Of a stretch of DNA of 64,000 nt, positions 13,009 through 24,015 are shown one piece after another. Each line of letters begins with the position of its first letter. The first letter of the stretch is position 1. A program made the translations under genes and the position numbers. The notes beneath the pieces were generated by a model, which was not told the DNA's origin, made no database searches, and saw nothing but the letters and a program-made list of their open reading frames with translations. Source of the DNA: Hygrocybe punicea (Eukaryota; Basidiomycota; Agaricomycetes; Agaricales; Hygrophoraceae); the NCBI GenBank assembly GCA_963556145.1, contig OY744467.1:2914001-2978000 (forward strand). The letters are read 5' to 3'.

Positions 13009-14579
13009 GTGAATAAAAGTCGTTCCTCCCAATCGTGCTTCTTGCATGTCAAGCACTCAAAATACCCCTCGATGTCGTTGTCCGCACCAACAGGTGCCAC
13101 GAACCCGGAGACAGTCAATCAGTGTATCCGCGTCACCGACCGCTTCCAACTTGGGGACATTACCAAAGTGTCAGCCATCCTTGAATTGCAAGGTATTTTC
13201 ACCAACCTTGGTCTCGAAACTGATGCCCTTGAGTCCACATTCACCATCTACCTCTGGATCCTTGATAACATCGACCAACGGCTCAGTGAAGCCAGGGCCC
13301 GTGGGAAGTCCTTCCATGCTTCCAGTCCTGGACAAGGTCCATCCGAGCCCAAAGTCTCAGCCATCCAGTCGCGTGAGCCATCGCCTGTCGCCTCCCCAGC
13401 TCCCGACACAGAAGCTCATGCTCCTAGAATGTCTAAGCGGCCGCGGAGCCCCAGCATTGACAGTGAGCTTGAACAAGCAGTCAAGCCGAAGATCAACCTT
13501 AAATCACTCCCGTGGGTCATCCAAGAAGAAATTGAACCCTCATGTCTGTCTGCCTCCCTTCAGAAGACTCTGTCAATGCTCGACAACGTCTCTCAGGATC
13601 CCAAACTTGCCAAGTCATTGCTGCTCAACTCAGCCTGGTGTCCGCAGTTTCCCAACTCAGAATGGACCAACCTGCTTGCAGGATGAGCCATCGACCTCGA
13701 CCACGACCTCGCCAGCGGATACTCCATCACTGATGACAATAAACGATCTGAAAAGATCAGTGGTGTTGAGTTCATTGTTGGGGCTGTCAAACCTGTGAGA
13801 GTCGTTGACACACACGGGAAGTGGGTCATCGCCTGGGGACGAACTTGTGAAGCGACCCTCTTCATTTTGCTGCACAGGGCCACTGAGTTGCGGGATTATG
13901 GAAAGCACATCAGCAAATTGTTCACTGCCTTCTCAGACTCAATGCACCAACGCATCATTCAATACGACCAGGCCACTTGCATCTGGACCACTCAATGGTG
14001 AGATGTCGAGCTCACAGACTTCGCTCATTTCACTGACCTTCACGTCCTCTGGATCCAAAACGCCGGAGCTGGCACTACTCACGCTCGAACCACTGAGCGC
14101 TCCCAGCTGGACTCAGCCAAGTGAAAAGAGCCCTGCTGCTGGTGGAATGCCAAACATTGTCCAAACATCGCCTCCAATTGCGACTATAAACACATCTGCG
14201 CTAAGTGCCGGTCCCCTCAGCATCTGTCTGTCGACTGCACCGTGTTCCAAAAACAATAGCTTAAAGGATTCGTGGTCAAGATGGCCCAAATATGCCCGGG
14301 CCTTCATCTGGGATGATTCCGTTCACCCCCATCAAGTTCCTCTCTCTTTGGCCACGCTTCACATGCCACTGCTGCCCTCGCCAGCTCTCGAGGAATATGA
14401 CAATGCACCTGCTCTCTGTACTCTCTGCGAGAACCCGCATCTCTTTGAAATCATTATGCCTGTCAACATATCCCGCTTCCGTGACCTCCTCACTTCACAT
14501 CCTAACTGAAGACTTGTCCACTCTGTCTGCCATGGGTTGCAGGACGGATTCTGGCCCTGGGCTGAATTTGATCCTGCTG
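13009..14579 (+). pseudogene. Gag-like ORF of the YR element, broken
   Basis: A single frame from 13009 encodes a Ser/Pro-rich N-terminus, then LPWVIQEEIEPSCLSASLQK, a conserved core after the stop at 13684-13686 (AIDLDHDLASGYSITDDNKR), RATELRDYGKHISKLFTAFS, and a zinc knuckle CDYKHICAKCRSPQHLSVDC. In-frame TGA codons at 13684, 13999 and 14122 all fit CGA to TGA changes. A frame shift leads to the RT lead-in LVHSVCHGLQDGFWPWAEFD near 14515-14575, where the minus-strand LTR interrupts it. Confidence 0.8.
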
Positions 14580-14893
14580 TCACGACTAGTGGTCGTGTAA
14601 TGGATCCGTGGGTCAAATGGTTGCACGATGTCAGCGGTAGCAAGGGTTTACGTTCAAGGATCTTTTTACAAGAGTGATCGTGTATTTGTGAAGATAGGGT
14701 CTCAGGGATAAGGTTTGTATGGAGGTTGTGAAGTTTGTTACATCTGGTACAACTGCTAGGAGAAATACAAGAGGTCAAAGTTAAGGTAGACTATGTGTAG
14801 CGCGATGTCTTTTATACCGTTTCCCCCCCTCCGCAGTACCAGTGACGTGTCGTAAGGATGACTCGCTCCGTCGTGTTGGTGGGTCTACATCTC
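14577..14893 (-). mobile_element. LTR of a Ty3/Copia-like element (minus orientation), inserted in the YR element
   Basis: Read on the minus strand it is TGTAGACCCACC...GTCGTGACA, with TG/CA ends, preceded by a purine tract GCCGGGGGAGA (polypurine-tract-like) and containing a TATA box GGTATAAAAGA about 70 bp in. The outer end CACGACCACTAGTCGTG is a palindrome typical of such LTRs. No second LTR is visible, so it is a truncated 3' end. The plus-strand break point coincides with loss of the RT sequence. Confidence 0.65.
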
Positions 14894-15383
14894 CCCCGGC
14901 ATCGAAGTGATTTGTGATCATGCCGGGCTGGCACACGGATTCGTCACTAGATTTGTAAGTGTCTGGATACGCGTCATCATGGCTGTCTAGTTCTTCGTGA
15001 GGGTATTCATTGCCATGTGATGTGTCGTTACTATGGATTGTAGGGGGTCGGAACGCCTCGAACATTGATAGGGGGATCTCGGGATCGGCGGTGATGGAGA
15101 TTCATCGTACTCCTTGGCATATCGTTACGAGGATAAACGCGTACATGATGACGACGGCAATGATAGTGGCGATAACTGACTGGGTCATGATTGGAGGGAG
15201 TTTGAGCGTGGTTGGTGAAAGTGGGGTGTCTTATTGTTCTGATGTGAATGATGGGAGTGGTCTGTGGTGTCCTGTGGGAGTCAGAGGTTTCAACCTCCGG
15301 TCACATGTCGCTCTCATGGGTTCGTTGATGAAGTGATAGAGGTTCCTTCCTGATCAGGAGTGGGTTTCTGTTCGGTATAAAGT
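14894..15383 (-). other. internal 3' remnant of the inserted LTR element
   Basis: On the minus strand a short frame encodes a hydrophobic stretch MTQSVIATIIAVVIMYAFIL (15219 downward), a probable membrane segment. After a CGA-TGA junction comes the acidic tail EYPHEELDSHDDAYPDTYKS, running into the LTR. Too little remains to name the protein. Confidence 0.4.
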
Positions 15384-16027
15384 GTGGTTGGATCCTCCAT
15401 CCCATCTCTCATCAATGCGATGTTTCCCCACTCGTGCCATCGTCTCGTATTCTTCAAATGTTCTGCCCTCTTTAACCCGTCCTGCCCTGTCGCGGTTAAT
15501 TGTATTATGCACGACTTCGCCTGCTGTCTCTCCAACTCTGATTGGGACTTGTATTGGGCTACTGGTTGTTGTTTCACTTGCGGGAAGGCCAAACATCGTA
15601 CAGAGTGTTGCCACCTTGTTGCGCGCAACAAGAGGCTTCTGTGCGAGCTTCTGGCTGACCCGTTCGGTAAGTCCTGTCTTTCTTGGGATGTTTGAGTATC
15701 GTCCTGATGGTTTTTATGATAGCGTTGGATGATGCATTCCCGCCCTCGGACTCCCTGTCCGAGGACTTGATGCCATTGCTCGCGACGAAGGTTTCCTGGG
15801 GGTCCGACTTCGACTCCAACTTCTGGCCCAGGGATGCCTATGTGGATACCAGGGCACCCTTCAGGCTGCAGGAGTTCCAGCCTCGTCTTCCCTTCAGCAT
15901 TGCTGATACGTTTAGGCATAATTGTGGTGCAGTGATTGAACAGGCGCTGGAAGACCAGGTTCGTCGCCTCGTTGAAGACGCCATCCTCCAGGAGGTGATT
16001 AAGGAGGAGTATCTCGTAGATGAGTAG
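15384..16027 (+). CDS. hypothetical protein with Cys cluster, inside the inserted segment
   Basis: Two exons joined by a clean GT-AG intron (15667-15722). The product contains CCFTCGKAKHRTECC, then RNKRLLCELLADPF joined to ALDDAFPPSDSLSEDLMP, VSWGSDFDSNFWPRDAYVDT and a helical acidic tail ending KEEYLVDE. The splice keeps a sensible protein, and the opposite strand gives only a low-quality frame. The first Met is uncertain (15384 or 15411). I do not recognise the family. It sits between an LTR remnant and the RT of the host retroelement, so it is probably part of the insertion. Confidence 0.4.
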
Positions 16028-16224
16028 ATGCTCCTTGGTTGTAATAGTCATACTCCCTTTCGGGGAGTTGTAGTTGTAGTCTGGTCCAGTCTTGCCCCTT
16101 CAAGGAGCTTGTAAATGTAAAAGCTTTCCCCTGCTCCGCAGGGTGTGTGAGTTGTAAGGGTTTGTCTGGCGATCTGTCAAAGATTGTCATGAAAATAAGT
16201 GGTATCTGAGGAAAAATGTATGGG

Positions 16225-17590
16225 GGTGACGTATTTTCATGACACCTGCTTGCCTGCTCACATGCATGGCCTTGTGGTAGATCAAAGCGCTGAGCCATTT
16301 TCTCTCAACTCCCTCATTCCCTGGAATAAGGTCACCATTCCACTCGACAGTCTCCATCAATTGGGCCATGCCCTCCGCTGCATCCACTCCATCCATGGGC
16401 CACACATCCACCTAATTGTTTTCAAGTCTGACGTCTCCCAAGCATATCGGTGCCTGCCCATGCACCAGCTTTGGCAGCTTCATCAAATCATCATGGTCAA
16501 TGGCCTCTGGCACGTTGACCATTGCAATAACTTTGGTAACAAGGGCGCCGGTGGCATCTGGGGTGCCTTCATGGGTCTTGTCATCTGGATTGCAATCTTC
16601 ATCAAGTCCATTCGAGATCTTTTTGCCTACGTCAATGACAGTTTTTCCTGGGACTTCGAGAGAAATGTTCTTTGGTATACACCCTTCCACAAGGCCTTGC
16701 CTGCCAAGCAAGCCCATCTCTTGATGTTGTGGGATGATATTGGGCTTCCACATGACAAATCTAAACAGCTTGCCAGACCCGTCTTACCCATCATTGGCTT
16801 TGATGTTGACCCCAATGCCATGACCTTTAGCATGTCACCTGAATGTCGCAACAACCTCCTCAATGCCATCTGCAACTTCGCTTGACCTGGGCGCCGTCAT
16901 CCCCTATGCGACTTCCAATGGCTAGATGGCTGGATGAACTGGTCCTTGAACATTTATCCCCTCCTGTGGCCCAGCCTCTCCATTCTCTACCACAAAATGG
17001 CCAGCAAGTCGCAGCCCCACCAGCTCATCTGGATCAGCGTGGAGCTGTGCCAGGAGCTCCTATGGTTCGCCGGCCACCTTGAGTCTCTACCTGGCATACA
17101 CCTCATTGAGTCCTCTACCTGGGACCCACCCACTGCCAACACAATCCTTTTTGTGGACGCTTCCTTCATCGGCCTTGGTTTTTGGTGGCCCGCTCTGTCC
17201 CTCGGGTTTCAATGCCTAGTACCTGACCCATCCTTTGACCGCATCTTTTACTGGGAGGCTCTCGCTTTCCTCTCTGCCATTCACTCTGTTTTGGCTTCTG
17301 CTCTGCATTCCACTCATCGCATCGCCATTTTCACTGATAATTCCAATATGGTTGACCTTTTCAATAGCCTGCACGCTCAGCCTGTCTATAATCCTATTCT
17401 CATTACAGCTGTTGACTTCCTTTTGGCTTCCCACACCAAGCTTCGTGTCTTTCACATTCCTGGCTCCAACAACGCTGTTGCTGACGCCATTTCCCGGTTC
17501 CACAATGCCTCCATTCTGTCCTCTTTCCCTCATTTCACCATCTCCCCATTCATACCCCCTTGTCTGTCACTGGGGGCCTCCTTGCAATGA
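16225..17590 (+). pseudogene. reverse transcriptase-RNase H of the YR element
   Basis: The frame resumes at LVVDQSAEPFSLNSLIPWNK. RT motif A is FKSDVSQAYRCLPMH; motif C is FAYVNDSFSW, where the catalytic Y-x-D-D has become YVND (GAT to AAT). One in-frame TGA (16883-16885) follows. RNase H then shows FVDASFIGLGFWWPA, WEALAFLSAI, IAIFTDNSNMV and VFHIPGSNNAVADAISR, with the D-E-D-D residues in place. The N-terminal 50 or so residues of RT were lost at the insertion around 14577-16225. Confidence 0.88.
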
Positions 17591-19090
17591 ACCCACTCAG
17601 ATGGTCCTGTCAACCTGTTTGGGTTGCCTGGACCCACAACCGCCTCATTCATGAATGGGCCATCGCCCTCAGTTTCTCCCTTGAACATTCCTCCATGCTT
17701 GCCTACTCCTCCGCTCTCTGTTCCTATATTTCCATTTGCACTGCTGGAGAGGGTTGGGGGCTGCTGAGGGACTCTCCGAAGGAGTCTAACTGGAAAGCAC
17801 GCAAAGACTGGAATGGGAACTGTCTACTACATCAGATCAGCTACTGACTACAACGAACCGTGGGAATCCAGTCACGTGACAGTACAGGCACAACTACTAC
17901 AAGTGCCCCCCCTCTTGTAGCGATGCCCTCGTCGCTAGCCAAAGAGAGAAAAGCAAAAAGAAAGGCAGGGGAAGGGGGAAGAAAAGAGAGCAACAAACAC
18001 AAAAGAACAAAACAAGACAAAAATCAGTCCAGACAGAAAGCTCAACTCTACTTGGGCCTTGTCCAACCCAAAGCTACAAGGGCTTGACTCAAGTCACGAA
18101 GGCGGGGGTCACGATCCCAATCGAGGTGCATTGAGTTGGGTGGCTTCAAGCTGGTTGGCGTGAGGGGTTGTGTGACAATGGGCCATCCTGGACCAATGCC
18201 ACGTGGATGGCTTCGAGTGATGATGGGACCAGTGGGGGTAGTGAAGAAACATTGGGGGCGTGGGTAGTTGCGCCGTCGAGCATGGCGCCGTAGAGTGGAA
18301 AAAGGTCGTAGTTTCATGTTGGAACAGAGGGTCGAAATGTCACGGGGTGGGTATGTATTCAGGAACACGGGATGAACAGGGGTCACGGCGGCATCATCGG
18401 CCCAGCTGAATCATGCGGGGGTAAATGCAGGTAGGGGTATATTCACAGGGGTGGGCTCAGACGTCGAAACGGGGCCGTTCACGTACTCTCGTTGGTCTGC
18501 CTCATCCCGGCTGGTGCACTCGTTTGTCATCGGTGCATCTCTGCTCGTCTCCTCTGTCCCCATCGCGTCTGTCACCCTTTCACCCTGGTTCACCCTCTTC
18601 TCGTTCCCCTTCGTCTCGTCCAACTCCGTGTATGCGTCAGCTCGCATTTCAACGTTGTTGGGCCCTGGTGTTCGCAGTTGCGGCGTCTGGATGGTGCTGT
18701 TGTGGTTCCGGGCTGACATGGGCGCGTGTGGGTATAGACCTGGGGGAAAAACAGGGTCTGGGGCGCATCTGGGCGTGTTTTGTTGCACAGGCATGGGATT
18801 TTGGGCCTGTGGGGGCGTAAGCTGGTTGGGTACTGGCGCTGGCGCGTTGGAATTGCGGTCTGACGTGTGTATGGACGCGGTCTTCGGTGGGGCTGGTGGA
18901 TCTGGGGTCAACGCGGGTGTGTGGCGCGTTGGGGTGTGCCGGTGTAGTGGTTGTGCCTGACAGATCACGTGACCAGTCCGTTAGTCAGTAGCCCTTCCGG
19001 ATGTAGTAGTCAGTTCATCTTCCTATCCCATCCACACCTTTCCCATCGAGTCCTGCGTGAGCCCCGGAGAGGTCCCTCGGGACCTCTCCA

Positions 19091-20280
19091 ACATGGTGAT
19101 GAGAGTGTTCTTCGACCCACGCCCCTCTTTTTTTCTCTCGGGTTCCCACTCCTTACGACTTTCTCGCGAGACGACTCTTTTCGGCCTCACCAGCCCGGTT
19201 GCCGTGCAACCCCAATTGTCGTTCACTCCTGGCCATTCAGACATGCGCTTCACCCCCCGACGCTCTCATTCAGTCCAACAGGCCCCGCGTCGCCCCTGTG
19301 GACCCAAAAACCCGGCCGCGACCCCCTTTGAACATACAAGCCCCAGGCCCCGTCAACATTCTTCGACCCCCTGTTTTTCGTGCACCCCAGACCCACGCAT
19401 GTTGATCCAAAACCCCGCATCCACGCTCGATGACCCAACACCCCGGTTCTGCCCAAAGGAACCCCTCGTCGCCATCCATTCCAGATACCCGCGCCCTGCC
19501 ACGTCATCACCTTCGACCCCATTTTTTCAAGTACCCGGCCCCAACCCACACTCGCTTGACCCCCCACACCCACGGTCCACCTGTCAGAACCCCCCGTCAT
19601 GCTTCGCTACCCCAAATGAAGCCGTTCCGCCCTTTTTGGTGACCCAGTGGACCCACCACGTCGCCCTCGCGCGACCCCGTTTTTCCAACATGCGTGACCC
19701 CCGACCCACTCCCCAAGCTCGCAACACCTCTACCTGACACTCCTGAGCACCCCACACCACTCCAATGCCCTGAACGTACCGCCCCCACCCTTTTTTGTCA
19801 GACCCCCGCGTTTTGCCACTTCACTGCGCCGCGAACCCGCATTTTCGTGAGCCAACGCCCCATACCTACGCCGGACTCCCCCCAGCAACGCTCGACCCAC
19901 GGGAACCCCACGCCCACATCCCATTGCTCCAAACGAGCCCCTGCAACCGTTTTTAGCCACCCCAGCGACACACCACGTCACCATCGCATACCCCCATTTT
20001 GCCAGCATACCCGGCCCCACACCTGCTCGTAAAGGCTCGCCGCGCCCCCATCTAACACCCAGCCCCCTTTGGCGTCCCACAAGACCCAACCCCTGCCGTT
20101 TTGGACCCCGAACGCCGTCCCACGTGGCCACCTCGCGAATCCCCACGCCAGCGTTACCGCCCCCCCCACATACGCCCATTAGGATGACCTCGTTCCCTGG
20201 CCCTCGCGACCCCTCGTGACCGTTTCGCAGAGCCCACGCGAAGAGATCCCTCGACGCCGGCACCAGCTCTAGCGCCCAAG
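19091..20280. repeat. C-rich low-complexity block
   Basis: Plus strand very rich in C with T runs recurring every 110-160 bp (for example near 19373, 19523, 19633, 19792, 19953). Open frames on both strands are only a by-product of composition. It looks like a degenerate tandem array. Confidence 0.45.
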
Positions 20281-20284
20281 TACA

Positions 20285-20415
20285 TAGCTTTCCCCTCTAT
20301 TTCCTTCTCTGTTTCCTGTCCCCGATTCCTTTCCTCTCTGTTTCCTTCCTCTCTATTTCCTTTCCCTCAGTTTCCTTTCCCTCGTTTCCTCTGTCTCTGT
20401 CTCTGTTTCCCCCAC
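20285..20415. repeat. pyrimidine repeat (TTTCC-type)
   Basis: Irregular repeats of TTTCCTTTCCCT, TCTCTGTTTCC and related words on the plus strand, inside the inner LTR element. Confidence 0.7.
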
Positions 20416-20552
20416 AATTCAGTTTCATTATTTTTACTATGCCCTCGATCTGTCACCTGGATACCAGTCACTACCCAATCACTGAGCCAGAACTAAACAA
20501 GCCCCCCGAACACCTTTTGCACCTTCGAGAACCCCGGATACAAGAACCTGCG

Positions 20553-20939
20553 TAGTGTTGCCACGACTATAGTTGGTCACTTTTCTTTTCTCTGCTCTAC
20601 TGCCTTCAATAAAATACATAAAAATATAAAGAAAATTTCGAGGGGTAGCCTCTACATAGGTCTCGAGTTAGTACACTTAAACCTTTCTGTAATATGTAAC
20701 CCATCATTGGATAAGTGACCAACTATGGTTTTTAGTCGCGACTAACATAGTCGCGACTAAAAACCATAGTTGGTCACTTATCCAATGATGGGTTACATAT
20801 TACAGAAAGGTTTAAGTGTACTAACTCGAGACCTATGTAGAGGCTACCCCTCGAAATTTTCTTTATATTTTTATGTATTTTATTGAAGGCAGTAGAGCAG
20901 AGAAAAGAAAAGTGACCAACTATAGTCGTGGCAACACTA
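20553..20939. mobile_element. 387-bp palindromic hAT-type foldback element
   Basis: Almost perfect palindrome centred at 20746 (TAGTCGCGACTA on each side of ACA). Ends are TAGTGTTGCCACGACTATAG, with an exact 8-bp target duplication AACCTGCG (20545-20552 and 20940-20947). The TIR matches that of the 9-kb hAT element at 41992. No coding capacity. Confidence 0.92.
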
Positions 20940-21011
20940 AACCTGCGACACAAGAACTATGAACCGAGAACTGCGAACCGAGAACCTGTGATATGAGAAC
21001 CGTGAGACATC

Positions 21012-21230
21012 AGTTTGGTCATCTACCACCACTGTTTTTGATGGACGATATGGTCCCGCTCCATGAGATGGAGGACTGGGAGTCGTGACTGAGGAGTTTT
21101 GGAGAGCTGAGAGAGAGAGTCTAGTTTGGTCATCTGCCACCACCGATCTTCGATGGACGATAGGGTCCCGCTCCACGTGATGGAGGACTGGGAGTCGTGA
21201 CTGGAGAGTGATGTTGAGAGATTTTGGAGA
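21012..21230. repeat. tandem duplication, about 111 bp x 2
   Basis: AGTTTGGTCATCTACCACCA at 21012 is repeated at 21123 with few changes, including GGTCCCGCTCCA and GGACTGGGAGTCGTGACTG in both units. Confidence 0.8.
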
Positions 21231-23463
21231 GATTTTTTGGTCAGTTCAGTCTTGTTTTTTTGGTTTTCTGCTAGCGACGAGGGCGTCGCTACAGAGAAGG
21301 GGGGCACTTGTAGTGGTTGTGCCTGACAGATCACGTGACCAGTCCCTTAGTCAGTAGCCCTTCCGGATGTAGTAGTCAGTTCATCTTCCTATCCCATCCA
21401 CACCTTTCCCATCGAGTCCTGCGTGAGCCCCGGAGAGGTCCCTCGGGACCTCTCCACCGGGGCGCGTTTTCATGGGAGAATGGGGATGCCGGGGTTGATG
21501 TGGACTCATCTGGGATGGGTGATCACACTGGGGTGTCAACAAGGGCGGGTTGTGTCGTTTGCGTTGATGTGGAGGTGCCGTTGGGTGCCGTTTGTGTTGA
21601 GGCAGACGCAGTGGGCATTTTGTGCACCGAAATGCGGGTGCCAACGCGAGATTGGGGCTGGGGTGATATGCAGGCGGATGGTATTGTCTGGGTTGACGTG
21701 GAAATGCTGCTGGATGCCATTTGGGTCGGGATGAGCGTTGGCATTTGGGCTGATGCGTTTGCGTGGGTATGTGGCTCTGTTTGCGTTGAGATGGAAGTGC
21801 CGGTGAGTGGCTCTGGCTGGGTTGCTGCATTTGTCTGCGTTGATGCTGATATGCAGGTTGCAGGGGCCATCTGGGTAGATTCCCAACGAGCGCGTTCCTC
21901 CGCAATGCCCTGGGCCCTGCCTTTTTCAAGGACTGATGACACAAGCTTTTCTATGTCTTTCATGCGCACCATTGCGCCATCTTGAAACTGGGAACCCGAA
22001 GTGATGGGTGTAGGTTCGCGTTGGTCCGTAGCGCTAGCAGTCGAGGATTTTTTTGTTGTTTTCTTTTTGTTTGTCATGGCAAAATAAAATGTGAAAAGTT
22101 CTCGGTGCTCAGTTCTTGGTTCTTGGTGCTCAGGTTCAGAAAGTTCTCTGTACTCGGTTCTCGGTGCTTGATGTTCTGAAAGTTCTCGGTTCTTGGACAA
22201 TAAAGGGCTTGGTTCTTGGTATTCAATGTGGAGAAATGTTCTGGGGCTCGAAAAAGCACTGAAAGGGCCAGGAAAAGATAGAAAAGCTTGGAAATTACAG
22301 AGATTCGCTGGCAGGGTTTGAAGCCGCTCTCATCACCACATTGGAGAGGGTTGGGGGCTGCTGAGGGACTCTCCAAAGGAGTCTAGCTGGAAAGCACGCA
22401 AAGACTGGAATGGGAACTGTCTACTACATCAGATCAGCTACTGACTACGACGAACCGTGGGAATCCAGTCACGTGACAGTACAGGCACAACTACCACATC
22501 GCTCAGTGTTTTTCTCTTGCCCCTACTCCCGAAACGCTTAGTTTTTTTACCATCTATATGTGTCATCACATCAAGCCCAGCTCCGTTTCCGCTTACTTGT
22601 CCGGTGTATGTACTCAGCTTGAACCCTTCTACCCTGACATCCATTCCAGCCAGCTCCACCCCCTCATCACCCGTACTCTCCGTGGTTGCAAGAAAATGCG
22701 TGCTGTCAGCACCACCCGGAAGTGGCCCCTCCTCCATTCCAAGCTCGTTTTCCTATGTGACACTTATCTCCCCTCCTTTGACCATGACGACAAGCTTTTC
22801 CTTTCCCTCCTTCTCATTGGCTTCCATGCTCTCACTCGTCTTGGTGAGTTGGTGTGGCCGGATAGCGTTTCTCTACACGATTACCAAAAAATAGTCATGT
22901 GGCACTCAGTGCAATTCCTGCCGGAAGGTTTTTCCTTCCACCTGCCTGGGCATAAGGCCGACAGGCTATTTGAAGGCAACACCATGCTCCTTCGGCGTCT
23001 CCCCAACCACGACAATCCTGTCTCCGCTTTCAAGTCCTACCTCACCTCCCGCGATCTTCTCTTTCCTCTCCACCCTGAACTTTGGCTCTGCTGCGACAGC
23101 TCCATGCCCCTTTGCTCCTGGTTTCTCAGCTGCTTGCGCTGCCATTTTCCTGCTGAAATTGCCGGCCAGTCCCTCCGCTCTGGTGGGGCGACTGCCCTCG
23201 CCCGCGATGGCATCCCTCTTGACCAGATTCAGGCCATTGGCTGTTTGGCCTCCAACACCTTTCGTATCTACATTCATCAACACCCTGCTCTCCTCGCTGC
23301 ACACCTCACACCTCGCGCTTCCTTCTGATCTTTCTTCTCCTCCCCCTTTTTTCCTTTTTCCTTTTTGTTTACATACAGTCCCATCCACCTTCTCCTTTGG
23401 GCATCGCAGTATCCTGGACCCCTCTTTTTTTCCCTCCCACCACTCCCTCTTCTTAGCCTTCTA

Positions 23464-23590
23464 CAGTTCCTTATTGTAACACAAAAACCAAAAAGAATCA
23501 CTACATTCTCGGACTGTGCCACTGTTTCAGGGCGCGGTCGCGTTTCCTATCCTCTTTCCATACACTTCAAAAGTGACCAATGTGATTAGT
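23464..23590 (+). repeat. YR element repeat B1
   Basis: GTTCCTTATTGTAACACAAA ... AAAGTGACCAATGTGATTAG; the same sequence with few changes ends the element as B2 (24016-24140). Confidence 0.9.
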
Positions 23591-23935
23591 CATTTTTTAA
23601 ACTAAGTTTACATTTGGCTAATCACACAGTCACACTCTCACTGTCCCTCGACACCCAGCGTGTCCTCCGTCACTACCATCTGTCACTGTCACCGGCTGAC
23701 ACACTCGCCAGAGCCGTCACCTGCTGACAGCCCACTATTTGCCATCCCTGCTTGACGTCAAACCTTATGCCACCTCACGGCACTTCTTTCTACCAGTGAG
23801 TCATATACCTTGGAAACACCCCAAGGACCTCCTAAGCCCCTTGTCTTGTCTCCAAGGTATGTCCCGCATCACTTTGCCCATTTCTCTGATTTATCTTGCC
23901 TCACCTCTTAGTTAGCTGCCATGTATTTTTTTTGT
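23584..23935 (+). repeat. YR element repeat A2
   Basis: Copy of A1, joined directly to B1 as expected for the circular-junction arrangement of Ngaro elements. Confidence 0.9.
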
Positions 23936-24015
23936 GACCCACCTCACCCAGCCCCGTCTCTTTTTCTCTTCCTTCCTTTTCTTTCCTATCCATCTCTTTT
24001 CTTTTTCTACACCGG

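Larger units (their letters stand above)
18943..21456 (+). mobile_element. second short-LTR element of the same family, nested in opposite orientation
   Basis: Direct 148-bp repeats at 18943-19090 and 21309-21456, TGTAGTGGTTGTGCCTG...GGGACCTCTCCA, flanked by CCGG on both sides. It shares with the outer element the LTR ends, the CACGTGAC core, the TGGTGATGAGAG site 2-3 nt after the 5' LTR, and the GCTAGCGACGAGGGC / AAGGGGGGCACT block before the 3' LTR. The interior has no protein gene. It holds a C-rich block, a CT-rich block, a palindromic hAT-type element and a duplicated 111-bp unit. Confidence 0.78.
18411..22200 (-). pseudogene. gag-like ORF of the short-LTR element, interrupted by a second copy
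   Basis: The 5' part (22200-21457) reads MTNKKKTTKKSS, then SGSQFQDGAMVRMKDIEKLV, EKGRAQGIAEERARWES, followed by Thr/Gln-rich repeats with STQT. The 3' part (18942-18411) continues HTPTRHTPALTPDPPAPPK to TPVNIPLPAFTPA. The two parts lie exactly on either side of the inner LTR element and share a reading frame across the CCGG target. The upstream SEHQAPRTEYREL/SEPEHQEPRTEHREL segment comes from a DNA repeat (22090-22200) and may be untranslated. Confidence 0.55.
17745..22498 (-). mobile_element. short-LTR retroelement (non-autonomous), inserted in the recombinase
   Basis: Two direct 157-bp repeats at 17745-17901 and 22342-22498, read on the minus strand as TGTRGTRGTTGTGCC...CCTCTCCA (TG/CA ends). 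Right after the 5' LTR is TGGTGATGAGAG, a primer-binding-like site beginning TGG. Before the 3' LTR is a purine run AAGAGGGGGGGCACT. Without the nested inner copy it is about 2.2 kb and has room only for one gag-like ORF, with no polymerase. Flanks ACTGC and TCGCT do not match, so no target duplication can be shown. Confidence 0.78.
17587..23328 (+). pseudogene. tyrosine recombinase of the YR element, split by a 4.75-kb insertion
   Basis: The N-terminal part (17587-17744) ends SSALCSYISICT. The C-terminal part (22499-23328) resumes HIAQCFSLAPTPETLSFFTI, then KPSSVSAYLSGVCTQLEPFY. The catalytic core is visible: LLIGFHALTRLGELVWPDSV with the first Arg, and GQSLRSGGATALARDGIPLD with the second Arg, ending NTFRIYIHQHPALL with the nucleophile Tyr. 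Removing the insertion restores one continuous recombinase, which proves that the inserted block is younger. Confidence 0.88.

Noticed and set aside
18411..20263. Long open frames on both strands in the C-rich block
   Set aside because: Pro/Arg/Gly-rich on every frame, no splice or family signals; explained by base composition. Only the minus-strand 18411-18942 part is kept, because it continues the gag-like frame across the nested insertion.
17740..22503. 5-bp target duplication for the outer short-LTR element
   Set aside because: Flanks ACTGC and TCGCT do not match; the recombinase text across the site suggests a few bases were lost, so I claim none.
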